Of a stretch of 64,000 bases of DNA, positions 17,263 to 25,914 are shown in pieces. Numbering within the stretch: the first letter of the stretch is position 1; each line of letters begins with the position of its first letter. The DNA is from Marinobacter koreensis (GTDB taxonomy: Bacteria > Pseudomonadota > Gammaproteobacteria > Pseudomonadales > Oleiphilaceae), in the NCBI RefSeq assembly GCF_023156285.1, contig NZ_JAKZAJ010000004.1, positions 124,001 through 188,000 of the forward strand, given 5' to 3'. Both the position numbers and the translations under genes were made by a program. Below the pieces are notes generated by a model. The model was not told the DNA's origin. It did not search any database and saw only the letters and a list, made by a program, of their open reading frames with translations.

Positions 17263-17957
17263 AAAAGACACCTGAACGTATCGAGGCACTGGCGGCCGAG
17301 TATGTGCTTGGCTCTCTGAAGGGGCCAGCCCGCAGACGCTTCGAACAATGGATGATGGAATCCGGACGGGTTCGTCAGGAAGTGTGGTTCTGGGAGGAGC
17401 GCCTCAGCGAACTGAGCCGAGAGCTACCCGAAGAGGCGCCGCCCCGGTCGGTCTGGCAAGGTATCGAACGGCAATTGTGGCCGCAGCAGGCTCAGGCCAA
17501 ACCGACTCGCTCCGGCTTTGCCCGCTGGTTCTGGCCCGGTTGGAGTCTGGTGGCAACAGCGGCGGTGCTGGTGCTGGCGGTGGTCCTGGTGCAGCAGCCT
17601 CGTCAGCCCGACACTGGTCAGCTCTCTGGTGCAGTGGTCCAGGCCAACCTGGAAGACCCGCTGTGGCTGGTGTCGGAGTCCGCGTCCGACCGCCTGCTGA
17701 AACTGCGTTCGGTGGCCGCGACTGCCGCCGCCACCGGTAAGGACTATGAGCTCTGGGTTGTACCCGAAAGTGGCCAGCCGTTGTCACTGGGTGTGATTCC
17801 GGCTGGTGGCGTACACACGGTCCGTTTGAGCGACGAGGCCCGTCAGGCCCTGTCCAAGAGCCGCACGCTGGCCATCAGCCTGGAGCCTCGTGGTGGATCG
17901 CCGACCGGCGCACCGACCGGGCCGATCCTGCACGTGACCAAGCTCTACTCCCTGTAA
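17259..17957 (+). CDS. RskA-like anti-sigma factor
   Basis: 232 residues. The N-terminal cytoplasmic helical domain (about 1-70, L-A-A-E-Y-V-L-G-S-L-K-G-x-A-R-R-R-F) binds the sigma factor, a single membrane helix lies near 95-115, and the periplasmic anti-sigma-K domain (about 130-232) includes Y-E-L-W-V-V-P. The start ATG overlaps the sigma stop (ATGA at 17259-17262), the usual coupled arrangement. The pair probably controls its own promoter and the divergent DUF4331 operon in response to an envelope signal; no ECF promoter pair could be assigned with confidence. Confidence 0.88.
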   Translation: MKKTPERIEALAAEYVLGSLKGPARRRFEQWMMESGRVRQEVWFWEERLSELSRELPEEAPPRSVWQGIERQLWPQQAQAKPTRSGFARWFWPGWSLVATAAVLVLAVVLVQQPRQPDTGQLSGAVVQANLEDPLWLVSESASDRLLKLRSVAATAAATGKDYELWVVPESGQPLSLGVIPAGGVHTVRLSDEARQALSKSRTLAISLEPRGGSPTGAPTGPILHVTKLYSL

Positions 17958-17969
17958 CCAGTCCCTGCC

Positions 17970-19388
17970 TTACCCGCGGCTGGAGAGCAGGGTGAGGCAG
18001 AGCTGGGCGTTCTGGATGAAGTGCTCGAACGCCGTCAGCTGTTCGGCGGACGGCGTATAGCCCGCAGCGGCGTTGTCGGCATAGAACAGTCCCACCAGCC
18101 GGTCGCCGGCCTTGAGGGTGCCGGTGAGCGCGGGAACCTTGCCCAGCCAGCGGTCGAAGTCGACACCCGGCGCGTTGGCAGGAGGCTGGTATATGACACA
18201 GCCGTTCTCCGGTAAAAGGCCGCCGAGCGGGCCGGACCGATCCTTCTTCAGAGCCAGGTTGTCCCGCCAGGCTTCGGTGCCACGACCGCCCAGCTTGCGA
18301 GGGAGCAGCAACTGGCCGCTGCGGTCGCTCATCAGCAAGGCCACCCTTTGCATGCCGACGGCCCGGTGGATCCCTTCGATGACGAGCTGACAGATTTCGT
18401 TAATGTCCGGCTTTTCCGCCAGGCTGAGGGTCAGATCCCGGAGTATCTGCAGCTGAAGGTTGGGGTCGATGTCCGGCGCCTTTTCCGGGCCGGATTCCTC
18501 CTGGTTCCCCGGCATCATTGCCGTGACCTGGGGAATGCCGAGCGAGACCGCCACCTTGGCGGCTTCGCCGGCGTTTACCTTGACCCGGTCGCGGAGGGTG
18601 GCCGGCGCCTCGCCGGTGTCCTTGCTCAGGCTTTCGAGTACCTTGTCCATCTCGGCGCCACGCCATCCCTGCTCCGCCAGCCTTGCCATCTCCACAGAGT
18701 GGCGAACCAGGCTGCTGGCCATGGAGTTGGGCTGCCCCGGCGAAACCACGTCGCGGATGAACGGCCCAAGCGACCAGGCTTCCACCAGACCCCGGGTGAT
18801 TTCCGGAAAGGTGGTGTGCAAAGCAGCCTTCTGTGCTTCAACCGGCGGCTCCTCCAGCCGCAGCCGCTCTTCGAGCTCGTTCGCCTGCGGCGTTTCACAG
18901 GACCAGAACGCCAGCTCGCCAATGTTCATCAGCAGGGCACCGATAAACACTTCTTCCAGCGCGTTTTCATTGCGCTTGGGCATCAGGTAGCGGGCCTGGA
19001 CCGCGGCATGAATGGCCCGTGCCAGGCATCGGAGCAGATGGGGGCGGTCATTACGCTGTAGCAGGCTGTCAACGATCAGTGAAGAGATGGCCATGGATTT
19101 GACGGCATCAAAGCCGATCAGGGTGATGGCTCGGCTGACGGTGCTGACCTGGGTGCGGGTCTGGTTGTAGAACACGGTATTGGAGAGCCGCAGGACCTGG
19201 GAGGTGAGCTGGGCATCGTTGAGGATCACATTGGCCAGCTCGTTGACCGTGCTGTTGCTGCTGTCGGTCAGTTCGTTGATGCGTTTGAGGGTGTTGGCAA
19301 GAACCGGCAATTCCACTTTGCTCAGGTAGGTGACCCATGCCTTGGTCGATGTCATGCGTTCGGGAAGCGTCTCGCTCTGATTGGTCAC
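17970..19388 (-). CDS. HDOD-domain signalling protein with C-terminal GAF-like domain
   Basis: 472 residues. The HDOD domain (about 20-230) has L-P-V-L-A-N-T-L-x-x-I-N-E-L and the S-R-A-I-T-L-I-G-F-D-A-V-K block. HDOD is an HD-like helical fold without the catalytic metal residues, found in regulators of motility, biofilm and stress. The C-terminal part (about 300-465) looks like a GAF domain (A-V-G-M-Q-R-V-A-L-L-M, G-L-F-Y-A-D-N). It is monocistronic and converges on the anti-sigma gene. Confidence 0.85.
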   Translation of the reverse strand: MTNQSETLPERMTSTKAWVTYLSKVELPVLANTLKRINELTDSSNSTVNELANVILNDAQLTSQVLRLSNTVFYNQTRTQVSTVSRAITLIGFDAVKSMAISSLIVDSLLQRNDRPHLLRCLARAIHAAVQARYLMPKRNENALEEVFIGALLMNIGELAFWSCETPQANELEERLRLEEPPVEAQKAALHTTFPEITRGLVEAWSLGPFIRDVVSPGQPNSMASSLVRHSVEMARLAEQGWRGAEMDKVLESLSKDTGEAPATLRDRVKVNAGEAAKVAVSLGIPQVTAMMPGNQEESGPEKAPDIDPNLQLQILRDLTLSLAEKPDINEICQLVIEGIHRAVGMQRVALLMSDRSGQLLLPRKLGGRGTEAWRDNLALKKDRSGPLGGLLPENGCVIYQPPANAPGVDFDRWLGKVPALTGTLKAGDRLVGLFYADNAAAGYTPSAEQLTAFEHFIQNAQLCLTLLSSRG

Positions 19389-19611
19389 GTTATTGTTCTC
19401 GGGCCGGTTGTGGGTAGGTTGGAAAAAGATGCCTCTTGAATGAACAGTTTAGAGCAGGTCCGGCACTCCTGTCAGGTAACCGTTGGTGGCAGCATTGTAA
19501 GGGCAACTACCCATACGGTTTGGCGATGATTGGCATTCGTTCTCATTCGGGTTTGCACGGATAATGCGCTATAATCGCCGGTTTTAACGCTGCACCCACA
19601 AGGCGCTGACT

Positions 19612-20619
19612 GTGATTGTATTCGACCAGGTACAGAAGTCGTATCAGGTGGGCGGCCGGGCGATCCCTGCGCTGCATCCCACCGATATGACCATTGAAAC
19701 CGGCGAGGTCTTCGGCATCGTTGGCCACTCCGGCGCGGGCAAATCCACGCTGGTTCGGCTGATCAACCTCCTGGAACCGCCCACCGGCGGCCGCATCCTG
19801 ATTGATGGCGAAGACGTCGTCGGTTACAACCCGGCCCAGCTGCGGGCGTTCCGTCGCAAAGTGGGCATGATTTTCCAGCACTTCAACCTGCTGTCGTCGA
19901 AAACCGTTGCCGACAACATTGCCTTCCCGATGAAGCTCGCCGGCATCTATTCGAAGGCCGAGATCCGGGATCGGGTGGACGAGCTACTGGCCCGGGTCAG
20001 CCTGACCGATCATGCCAACAAATACCCCTCCCAGCTTTCCGGTGGCCAGAAACAACGGGTCGGTATTGCCCGTGCACTGGCCTGCCGACCGACGATTCTG
20101 TTGTGTGACGAGGCTACCAGTGCCCTGGATCCCCAGACCACCCAGTCGGTCCTGAAACTGCTGGCGGACATCAATCGGGAGCTGGGCCTGACCATCGTCC
20201 TGATCACCCATGAAATGGACGTGGTCCGCCGGGTCTGTGACCGGGTGGCCGTGATGGACGCCGGTGAGGTGGTCGAGATGGGACCGGTCAGTGACGTCTT
20301 CCTGCATCCGAAGCACCCCACGACCCGCGATTTCGTGTTCGAGAGCGAGAATATCGACGGCCAGGAGTTACAGGAAGATCTGCAGAAGGCCAACGGCCGG
20401 ATCCTCCGCCTGACCTTCAAGGGCGAATCGACGTACCAGCCATTGCTGGGCAGCGTCGCACGCCAGTCCGGCGTGGATTTCAGCATCCTGTCGGGGCGTA
20501 TCGATCACATCAAGGATACCCCCTATGGCCAGCTAACCCTGTCTCTGGTGGGCGGTGACCTCGACCTGGCCATGCAGGCGTTTGATGCTGCGGACGTGCA
20601 TGTGGAGGTGGTGCGCTGA
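19612..20619 (+). CDS. metN: Methionine ABC transporter ATP-binding protein
   Basis: 335 residues. Walker A is G-H-S-G-A-G-K-S-T, the signature L-S-G-G-Q-K-Q-R and Walker [15 protein letters not shown]-terminal NIL domain (about 255-335) binds methionine and inhibits transport when it is plentiful. GTG at 19612 gives the normal MetN N-terminus. It is the first gene of metNIQ, and its stop overlaps the metI start (TGATG). Confidence 0.95.
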   Translation: MIVFDQVQKSYQVGGRAIPALHPTDMTIETGEVFGIVGHSGAGKSTLVRLINLLEPPTGGRILIDGEDVVGYNPAQLRAFRRKVGMIFQHFNLLSSKTVADNIAFPMKLAGIYSKAEIRDRVDELLARVSLTDHANKYPSQLSGGQKQRVGIARALACRPTILLCDEATSALDPQTTQSVLKLLADINRELGLTIVLITHEMDVVRRVCDRVAVMDAGEVVEMGPVSDVFLHPKHPTTRDFVFESENIDGQELQEDLQKANGRILRLTFKGESTYQPLLGSVARQSGVDFSILSGRIDHIKDTPYGQLTLSLVGGDLDLAMQAFDAADVHVEVVR

Positions 20620-21284
20620 TGGAAGGTTTATTGAGCAATGTAGACTGGGCGGAAATCGGCTTTGCCAGCTGGGACACGCTGGTGATGGTCGGTCTGTCAC
20701 TGGCATTCAGCGTGCTGATCGGTCTGCCCATCGGCGTGTTGCTGTTCCTCACCGGCAAGCGTCAGTTGCTGGAGCAGCCGGTGGCCTACGCGGTGCTGTC
20801 GTTCGTCGTCAACGTGCTGCGGTCGGTACCGTTCATCATCCTGCTGATCGTGATGATTCCCTTCACGGTCATGCTGATCGGCACCTCCCTCGGCGTTGCG
20901 GGGGCTATTCCCCCGCTGGTCGCCGGCGGCGCCCCGTTTTTCGCCCGACTGGTGGAAACCTCGCTGCGTGAAGTGGACCGGGGCATCATCGAGGCCACCC
21001 AGGCCATGGGCGCCACGGTACGACAAATCATCTTCGGCGCGTTGCTGCCGGAAGCCCTGCCCGGGATTATCGCCGGCATTACCGTCACCGCGATTACGCT
21101 GGTGTCCTACGCGGCCATGTCCGGTGTCATCGGCGGTGGCGGCCTGGGCGACCTGGCCATCCGCTTCGGTTATCAACGATTCCAGACCGACGTGATGGTG
21201 ATTACGGTCGCCTTACTGGTCATTTTTGTGCAAGTACTCCAGATGGTCGGTGACCGTCTGGTGCTCTATTTCAGTCGTAAATAG
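20619..21284 (+). CDS. metI: Methionine ABC transporter permease
   Basis: 221 residues with five membrane helices and the permease coupling motif E-A-T-Q-A-M-G-A-T-V-R-Q-I-I-F-G-A-L-L-P-E. It forms the membrane channel with MetN and MetQ for D- and L-methionine uptake. ATG at 20619 overlaps the metN stop by one base. metQ begins 43 bases after its stop. Confidence 0.95.
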   Translation: MEGLLSNVDWAEIGFASWDTLVMVGLSLAFSVLIGLPIGVLLFLTGKRQLLEQPVAYAVLSFVVNVLRSVPFIILLIVMIPFTVMLIGTSLGVAGAIPPLVAGGAPFFARLVETSLREVDRGIIEATQAMGATVRQIIFGALLPEALPGIIAGITVTAITLVSYAAMSGVIGGGGLGDLAIRFGYQRFQTDVMVITVALLVIFVQVLQMVGDRLVLYFSRK

Positions 21285-21327
21285 CAACTGCCCGATTTTT
21301 CCAACGATCCACTCAAGGAGTAAATCT

Positions 21328-22116
21328 ATGAACCTCAAAAAGACCCTCGTGGCCCTGGCGGCCGCTGCGGTAACCACCTTCTCGGTGTCCGCGTCCGCAG
21401 AGAAACTGTCCGTGGCAGCGACGCCGGTCCCCCATGCCGAGATCCTGGAATTCATCAAGCCCAAGTTGGCCAAAGAAGGCGTGGATCTGGATATCAAGGT
21501 GTTCACTGACTACATCCAGCCGAACATCCAGGTGGCGCAGAAGCGGATGGATGCCAACTACTTCCAGCACCAGCCGTACCTCGATGAGTTCAACGAAGGC
21601 CGTGGCACCAATCTGGTGGCGGTCACCGGTGTGCACGTGGAACCGTTTGGTGCCTACTCCAGCAAGATTGACTCCCTCGACGATCTGAAGGACGGCGCCG
21701 TGGTGGCGATTCCCAACGACCCGACCAATGGCGGTCGCGCGCTCCTGCTGCTGCAGAAGGCGGGCCTGATCAAACTGAAGGACGCCAGCAAGATCACCGC
21801 TACACCGCGCGATATTGCTGAAAACCCGAAAAACCTGGACTTCAAGGAACTGGAAGCGGCAACCCTGCCCCGGATTCTCGACCAGGTGGACCTGGCGCTG
21901 ATTAACACCAACTACGCGCTCGAGGCCGGCCTGAATCCGACAAAGGACGCGTTGGTGATCGAAGGTTCCGATTCACCCTACGTGAACATTCTGGTGGCAC
22001 GTCCGGACAACAAGGACAGCGAGGCCATGCAGAAGCTGGCTGCGGCCCTGCACTCCGACGCGGTGAAGCAGTTCATCCTGGACAAGTACAAGGGTGCGGT
22101 GGTTCCGGCGTTCTGA
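21328..22116 (+). CDS. metQ: Methionine-binding lipoprotein-family substrate protein
   Basis: 262 residues, NlpA/MetQ family. A signal peptide (about 1-25, ending S-A-S-A-E) is followed by L-S-V-A-A-T-P-V-P-H-A-E-I-L. No lipobox cysteine is visible, so it would be a soluble periplasmic form and not the lipoprotein of E. coli. ATG at 21328 follows AAGGAG (21315-21320). It ends the metNIQ operon just before a strong terminator. Confidence 0.93.
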   Translation: MNLKKTLVALAAAAVTTFSVSASAEKLSVAATPVPHAEILEFIKPKLAKEGVDLDIKVFTDYIQPNIQVAQKRMDANYFQHQPYLDEFNEGRGTNLVAVTGVHVEPFGAYSSKIDSLDDLKDGAVVAIPNDPTNGGRALLLLQKAGLIKLKDASKITATPRDIAENPKNLDFKELEAATLPRILDQVDLALINTNYALEAGLNPTKDALVIEGSDSPYVNILVARPDNKDSEAMQKLAAALHSDAVKQFILDKYKGAVVPAF

Positions 22117-22136
22117 TTCAGAAGCAGTACGCAGAC

Positions 22137-22171
22137 AAAAAACGGGCAGCCCTCGGGCTGCCCGTTTTTTT
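22137..22171. terminator. Bidirectional intrinsic terminator after metQ
   Basis: A-run (22137-22142), perfect 9-bp stem CGGGCAGCC (22143-22151) / GGCTGCCCG (22156-22164) with loop CTCG, then seven T (22165-22171). It serves metQ on the plus strand and the convergent peroxiredoxin on the minus strand. Confidence 0.92.
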
Positions 22172-22216
22172 AGCCTGGGGTCAGAGGAAGGTTTCGTCTG
22201 GCCCCGTTTTCAGCGT

Positions 22217-22870
22217 TTACTCGCCGCTCCAGTTGGATTTCGGGTCCGGTGTCATCCGCAGGTAGGATTTCACGGCCTTGTAACCTTTCGGGAAGCGCTG
22301 CTTGATCTCTTCCTCGTCCTGGAGGGAGGGCACGATCACCACGTCGCCGCCACGCTCCCAGTTACCCGGAGTCGCTACCTTGTGCTCGTCGGTCAGTTGC
22401 AGCGAGTCGATGACCCGGAGCACCTCGTTGAAGTTACGACCGGTTGACGCCGGGTAAGTGATGATCAGCCGGACCTTTTTGTTCGGGTCAATGATGAACA
22501 GGGACCGGACGGTCAGGCTGTCGTTGGCGTTCGGATGGATCATGTCATAAAGATCAGACACGGTACGATCGTGATCCGCAATGATCGGGAAGTTGACCGC
22601 GCATCCCTGGGTTTCGTTGATGTCCTTGATCCAGTCGTGGTGTGAGTCCACCGGATCGACACTCAGGGCGATCGCCTTGACGTTGCGTTTTTCGAACTCG
22701 TCCTTCAGCTTGGCCGTCAGTCCCAGCTCGGTGGTGCACACCGGTGTGAAATCCGCCGGGTGAGAGAACAGAATCCCCCAACTGTTGCCCAGCCACTCAT
22801 GGAAGTGAATCTTGCCTTCCGTGGAATCCTGTTCGAAGTCCGGTGCAGTATCGCCTAAACGTAAGCTCAT
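22217..22870 (-). CDS. Peroxiredoxin, 1-Cys (Prx6) type
   Basis: 217 residues. AhpC/TSA domain with the peroxidatic cysteine in H-P-A-D-F-T-P-V-C-T-T-E-L-G (Cys 45), and the C-terminal domain of the Prx6 group. One further cysteine (about 90) is not at the 2-Cys resolving position. It reduces hydrogen and organic peroxides in the cytosol using an external thiol. ATG at 22870 follows AAGGAG at good spacing; the frame extends upstream without coding character. Confidence 0.93.
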   Translation of the reverse strand: MSLRLGDTAPDFEQDSTEGKIHFHEWLGNSWGILFSHPADFTPVCTTELGLTAKLKDEFEKRNVKAIALSVDPVDSHHDWIKDINETQGCAVNFPIIADHDRTVSDLYDMIHPNANDSLTVRSLFIIDPNKKVRLIITYPASTGRNFNEVLRVIDSLQLTDEHKVATPGNWERGGDVVIVPSLQDEEEIKQRFPKGYKAVKSYLRMTPDPKSNWSGE

Positions 22871-23015
22871 GACTGATCTCCTTGATCGTGTGTGTTGCCA
22901 GTAACTTTCAGGGTTCGGCATGACTCTGCCGGAGGTGGAATTAACAGTGTATACGACATTCCATGGTGGCGGATGAGGTGAATACAAGGGTGTCGTACCC
23001 ACCTCACCACGACAC

Positions 23016-24380
23016 TCATCGTACGCCGGGTGCCTGCTGCCGGGCGAAGTGCTCACGGGTCAGTTTGAAGACCACGGGGCTCAGCATCAGCAAGGCGATC
23101 AGGTTTGGCAGTGCCATCATGGCATTCAGGGTGTCTGCCACCAGCCATACGAAGCCCAGTTTGAGTGTGGCACCCACCGGAATGGCGAGAATCCAGGCGA
23201 CCCGGTAGGGCACGATGGCTTTGACGCCAAACAGGAACTCGATGCACCGTTCACCGTAGAACGACCAGCCCAGGATCGTCGTGAAGGCAAAGATGGCCAG
23301 TGCAATCGCGACAATGTAATTGCCGACACCGGGCAGCGCTTCGGCGAACGCCAGGGACGTCAACTCCGCACCGGACACGCCCTGGGTCCAGGTGCCGGAT
23401 GTGATGATCACCAGACCGGTGATGGAACAGATGATGATGGTATCGATGAAGGTACCGAGCATGGCCACCATGCCCTGGTTGATCGGATCCTTGGTCTGGG
23501 CGGCAGCATGGGCGATGGGGGCGGAGCCCAGGCCGGCTTCGTTGGAGAAGATGCCCCGGGCTACGCCAAAGCGGATGGCGGCCCAGACCGCGGCACCGGC
23601 AAAACCACCCTGGGCAGCGATCGGCGTGAAGGCGTGCTGGAATACCAGGCTCAGGGCGCCTGGAATCTCGGACGCGTTCAGGGCCAGTACCACAACCCCG
23701 GCGACAAGGTAGGAAATCGCCATCAACGGCACCAGGGCACTGGCCACGTGACCGATCCGGCGGATGCCCCCGATCAGTACCAGGCCAACGAGTACCATCA
23801 GGACCACGCCCGAGATCCAGTGCGGCACACCGAAGTTCGCTTCGATCACATCGGCCACGGAATTGGCCTGAACCGTATTACCGATCCCGAAGCCGGCAAC
23901 GGCCGCAAAAATCGCAAACAGGATGCCCAGCCAGGCCCACTTCTGCCCCAGCCCGTTCCGGATGTAATACATGGGGCCGCCAACATGGTTGCCACGCTCG
24001 TCCACTTCCCTGAAACGCACGGCAAGAACGGCCTCGGAATACTTGGTGGCCATACCCACCAGTGCCGTCAGCCACATCCACAGCAAGGCGCCGGGCCCGC
24101 CGAGGAATACCGCCGTTGCGACACCGGCGATGTTGCCAGTGCCCACTGTGGCGGAGAGGGCGGTCATCAGTGCCTGGAATGGCGGGATTTCACCTTCGGA
24201 TTCGGCGCCGGTGGCCTTGCGACCGGTCCACATCAGCCGGAAACCGGCACCGAGTTTGCGGATCGGCATCAGCTTCAGACCGATACTCAGGAACAGGCCG
24301 ACGCCCAGTATCAGGACCAGCATGGGAGGCCCCCACACCAGACCGTTAACGCTGCTGAAAAAATGCTGGATGGCTTCCAC
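23016..24380 (-). CDS. AGCS-family sodium:alanine/glycine symporter
   Basis: 454 residues with about eleven membrane helices and the family motifs A-L-S-A-T-V-G-T-G-N-I-A-G-V-A-T and G-G-P-M-Y-Y-I. It takes up alanine or glycine with sodium (some members use protons). The start is GTG at 24380 with an AGGGAGA ribosome site. It is monocistronic and divergent from the CBS-domain gene. Confidence 0.93.
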   Translation of the reverse strand: MEAIQHFFSSVNGLVWGPPMLVLILGVGLFLSIGLKLMPIRKLGAGFRLMWTGRKATGAESEGEIPPFQALMTALSATVGTGNIAGVATAVFLGGPGALLWMWLTALVGMATKYSEAVLAVRFREVDERGNHVGGPMYYIRNGLGQKWAWLGILFAIFAAVAGFGIGNTVQANSVADVIEANFGVPHWISGVVLMVLVGLVLIGGIRRIGHVASALVPLMAISYLVAGVVVLALNASEIPGALSLVFQHAFTPIAAQGGFAGAAVWAAIRFGVARGIFSNEAGLGSAPIAHAAAQTKDPINQGMVAMLGTFIDTIIICSITGLVIITSGTWTQGVSGAELTSLAFAEALPGVGNYIVAIALAIFAFTTILGWSFYGERCIEFLFGVKAIVPYRVAWILAIPVGATLKLGFVWLVADTLNAMMALPNLIALLMLSPVVFKLTREHFARQQAPGVR

Positions 24381-24580
24381 GGGGATCTCCCTTTGTCTGC
24401 CGGATGGAATTGGATTTTTGACCCTGTAGGGTATAACCGATTGAGTTTAGTCGGATATTTTTCGCTGTAAACTGTTATTGAGGAATCCGATTTCCTTTTG
24501 GGTGCCCTTTGCCTATGGTTAGGGAGAAGCATGCCAGGTTCTGCCTGGCCACAAGCGAGCCATGAAAGAGGGATCTGCCT

Positions 24581-25015
24581 ATGCGTTCTTTGAAAGTGTC
24601 CGATGTCATGTGGAATCACATCGAACCGATACGGGTTGGCACGCCTCTGACCTCGGTGGTCAAGGCGCTGCTTGGCAACCACGTGACCGGATTGCCGGTG
24701 GTGGACGACCAGCGGCATGTCCTGGGATTCATTTCGGAACAGGATTGTATTCATGCCCTGCTGGTGAGCGGCTACCACCATGAGGGCGATCCGACCGTGG
24801 ACGATGTGATGTTCCGCGAGCCCCTGACGGTGTCGCCGGAGTTGGCGGTTGTGGATCTGGCACAGAATCTCGGTGCCGGCAAGCCGAAGGTGTACCCGGT
24901 GGTGGACCATGGAAAACTGGTTGGCATCGTCACTCGTACCGCTATCCTGTCGGAGCTGGCCAAAACGGGGTTTGGTGCGGAAATGCCCCGATACGCCAGC
25001 GCCGACGAGGACTGA
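24581..25015 (+). CDS. CBS-domain pair protein
   Basis: 144 residues made of two CBS motifs (about 5-60 and 72-130; V-S-D-V-M and V-D-D-V-M starts, G-L-P-V-V-D-D and V-Y-P-V-V-D-H strands). Such free-standing Bateman modules bind adenine nucleotides and modulate partner proteins; the partner is unknown. It lies 29 bases before the S-formylglutathione hydrolase gene and may be co-transcribed with it. Confidence 0.88.
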   Translation: MRSLKVSDVMWNHIEPIRVGTPLTSVVKALLGNHVTGLPVVDDQRHVLGFISEQDCIHALLVSGYHHEGDPTVDDVMFREPLTVSPELAVVDLAQNLGAGKPKVYPVVDHGKLVGIVTRTAILSELAKTGFGAEMPRYASADED

Positions 25016-25044
25016 CTTCATTTTATTTCAGGACCAGGAAACTT

Positions 25045-25890
25045 ATGGAACTGCTATCCACCAATGTTTGCTTTGACGGGGAGCATCGCCGTTATCGCCA
25101 TACTTCGAAAACGGTCAACGGCGATATGGAATTTGCGGTCTTTCTGCCGCCCTCGGCAGTGGGGCGAGAGCCGAAGGCGGTGCCGGTGCTCTACTGGCTC
25201 TCCGGCCTGACCTGCACCGACCAGAACTTCATGCAGAAAGCCGGCGCCCAGAAGCTGGCCGCGAAACTCGGGCTTGCCATTGTCTGCCCGGATACCAGCC
25301 CCCGGGGGCTGAACCTGCCCGGCGAGGATGACAGCTACGATTTTGGCTCCGGTGCCGGCTTTTACATCAATGCCACCGAGGAGCCCTGGGCGGCTCACTA
25401 TCGCATGTACGATTACGTGGTGAGTGAATTACCGGCACTGGTGGAACAGGCGTTGCCGGTGACTGACCAGCGATCCATCAGCGGCCACTCCATGGGCGGT
25501 CACGGCGCCCTCATCTGCGCGCTCAAGAATCCGGGACTTTATCGGTCAGTGTCGGCGTTTGCCCCGATCGCGAATCCGACCGAGTGCGCCTGGGGACAGA
25601 AAGCCTTCCGTGGTTATCTCGGTGACGATCAGAGCCGATGGGAAGAATGGGATGCCACGTTACTGATTCCCACCGCCCGGGAGCGTTTACCGCTACTGGT
25701 GGATCAGGGTACGGCGGACGAGTTCCTGGACAGCCAGCTCAATCCCGACGCGCTGGCGGATGTCTGTGAAAAGTTCCATCACCACATCAACCTGAGGATG
25801 CACCGGGGCTACGATCACAGCTATTTCTTCATTGCCTCATTCATTGAGGATCATCTGAACCACCACGCGCGGGCGCTCGGGCTGGCCTGA
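25045..25890 (+). CDS. fghA: S-formylglutathione hydrolase
   Basis: 281 residues, esterase D family. The nucleophile elbow is G-H-S-M-G-G-H-G-A-L (Ser 149), with Asp in D-Q-G-T-A-D-E-F-L and His in Y-D-H-S-Y-F-F. It hydrolyses S-formylglutathione to formate and glutathione in the formaldehyde detoxification route. The usual partner, glutathione-dependent formaldehyde dehydrogenase, is not adjacent. Confidence 0.93.
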   Translation: MELLSTNVCFDGEHRRYRHTSKTVNGDMEFAVFLPPSAVGREPKAVPVLYWLSGLTCTDQNFMQKAGAQKLAAKLGLAIVCPDTSPRGLNLPGEDDSYDFGSGAGFYINATEEPWAAHYRMYDYVVSELPALVEQALPVTDQRSISGHSMGGHGALICALKNPGLYRSVSAFAPIANPTECAWGQKAFRGYLGDDQSRWEEWDATLLIPTARERLPLLVDQGTADEFLDSQLNPDALADVCEKFHHHINLRMHRGYDHSYFFIASFIEDHLNHHARALGLA

Positions 25891-25914
25891 TGGTCAGCCC
25901 TTTCCGGCGCTGGC

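Noticed and set aside
19530..19575. Possible metNIQ promoter and Fur-like site (TATAAT at 19570, AT-rich repeat upstream)
   Set aside because: No -35 element stands at a proper distance from TATAAT (TTGCAC is only 11 bases away), and the Fur-like match is weak; not reported as a feature.
23049..24470. Long plus-strand frame opposite the AGCS symporter
   Set aside because: Complement of a well-recognised membrane protein; its Gly/His/Gln-rich composition and lack of domains mark it as a shadow.
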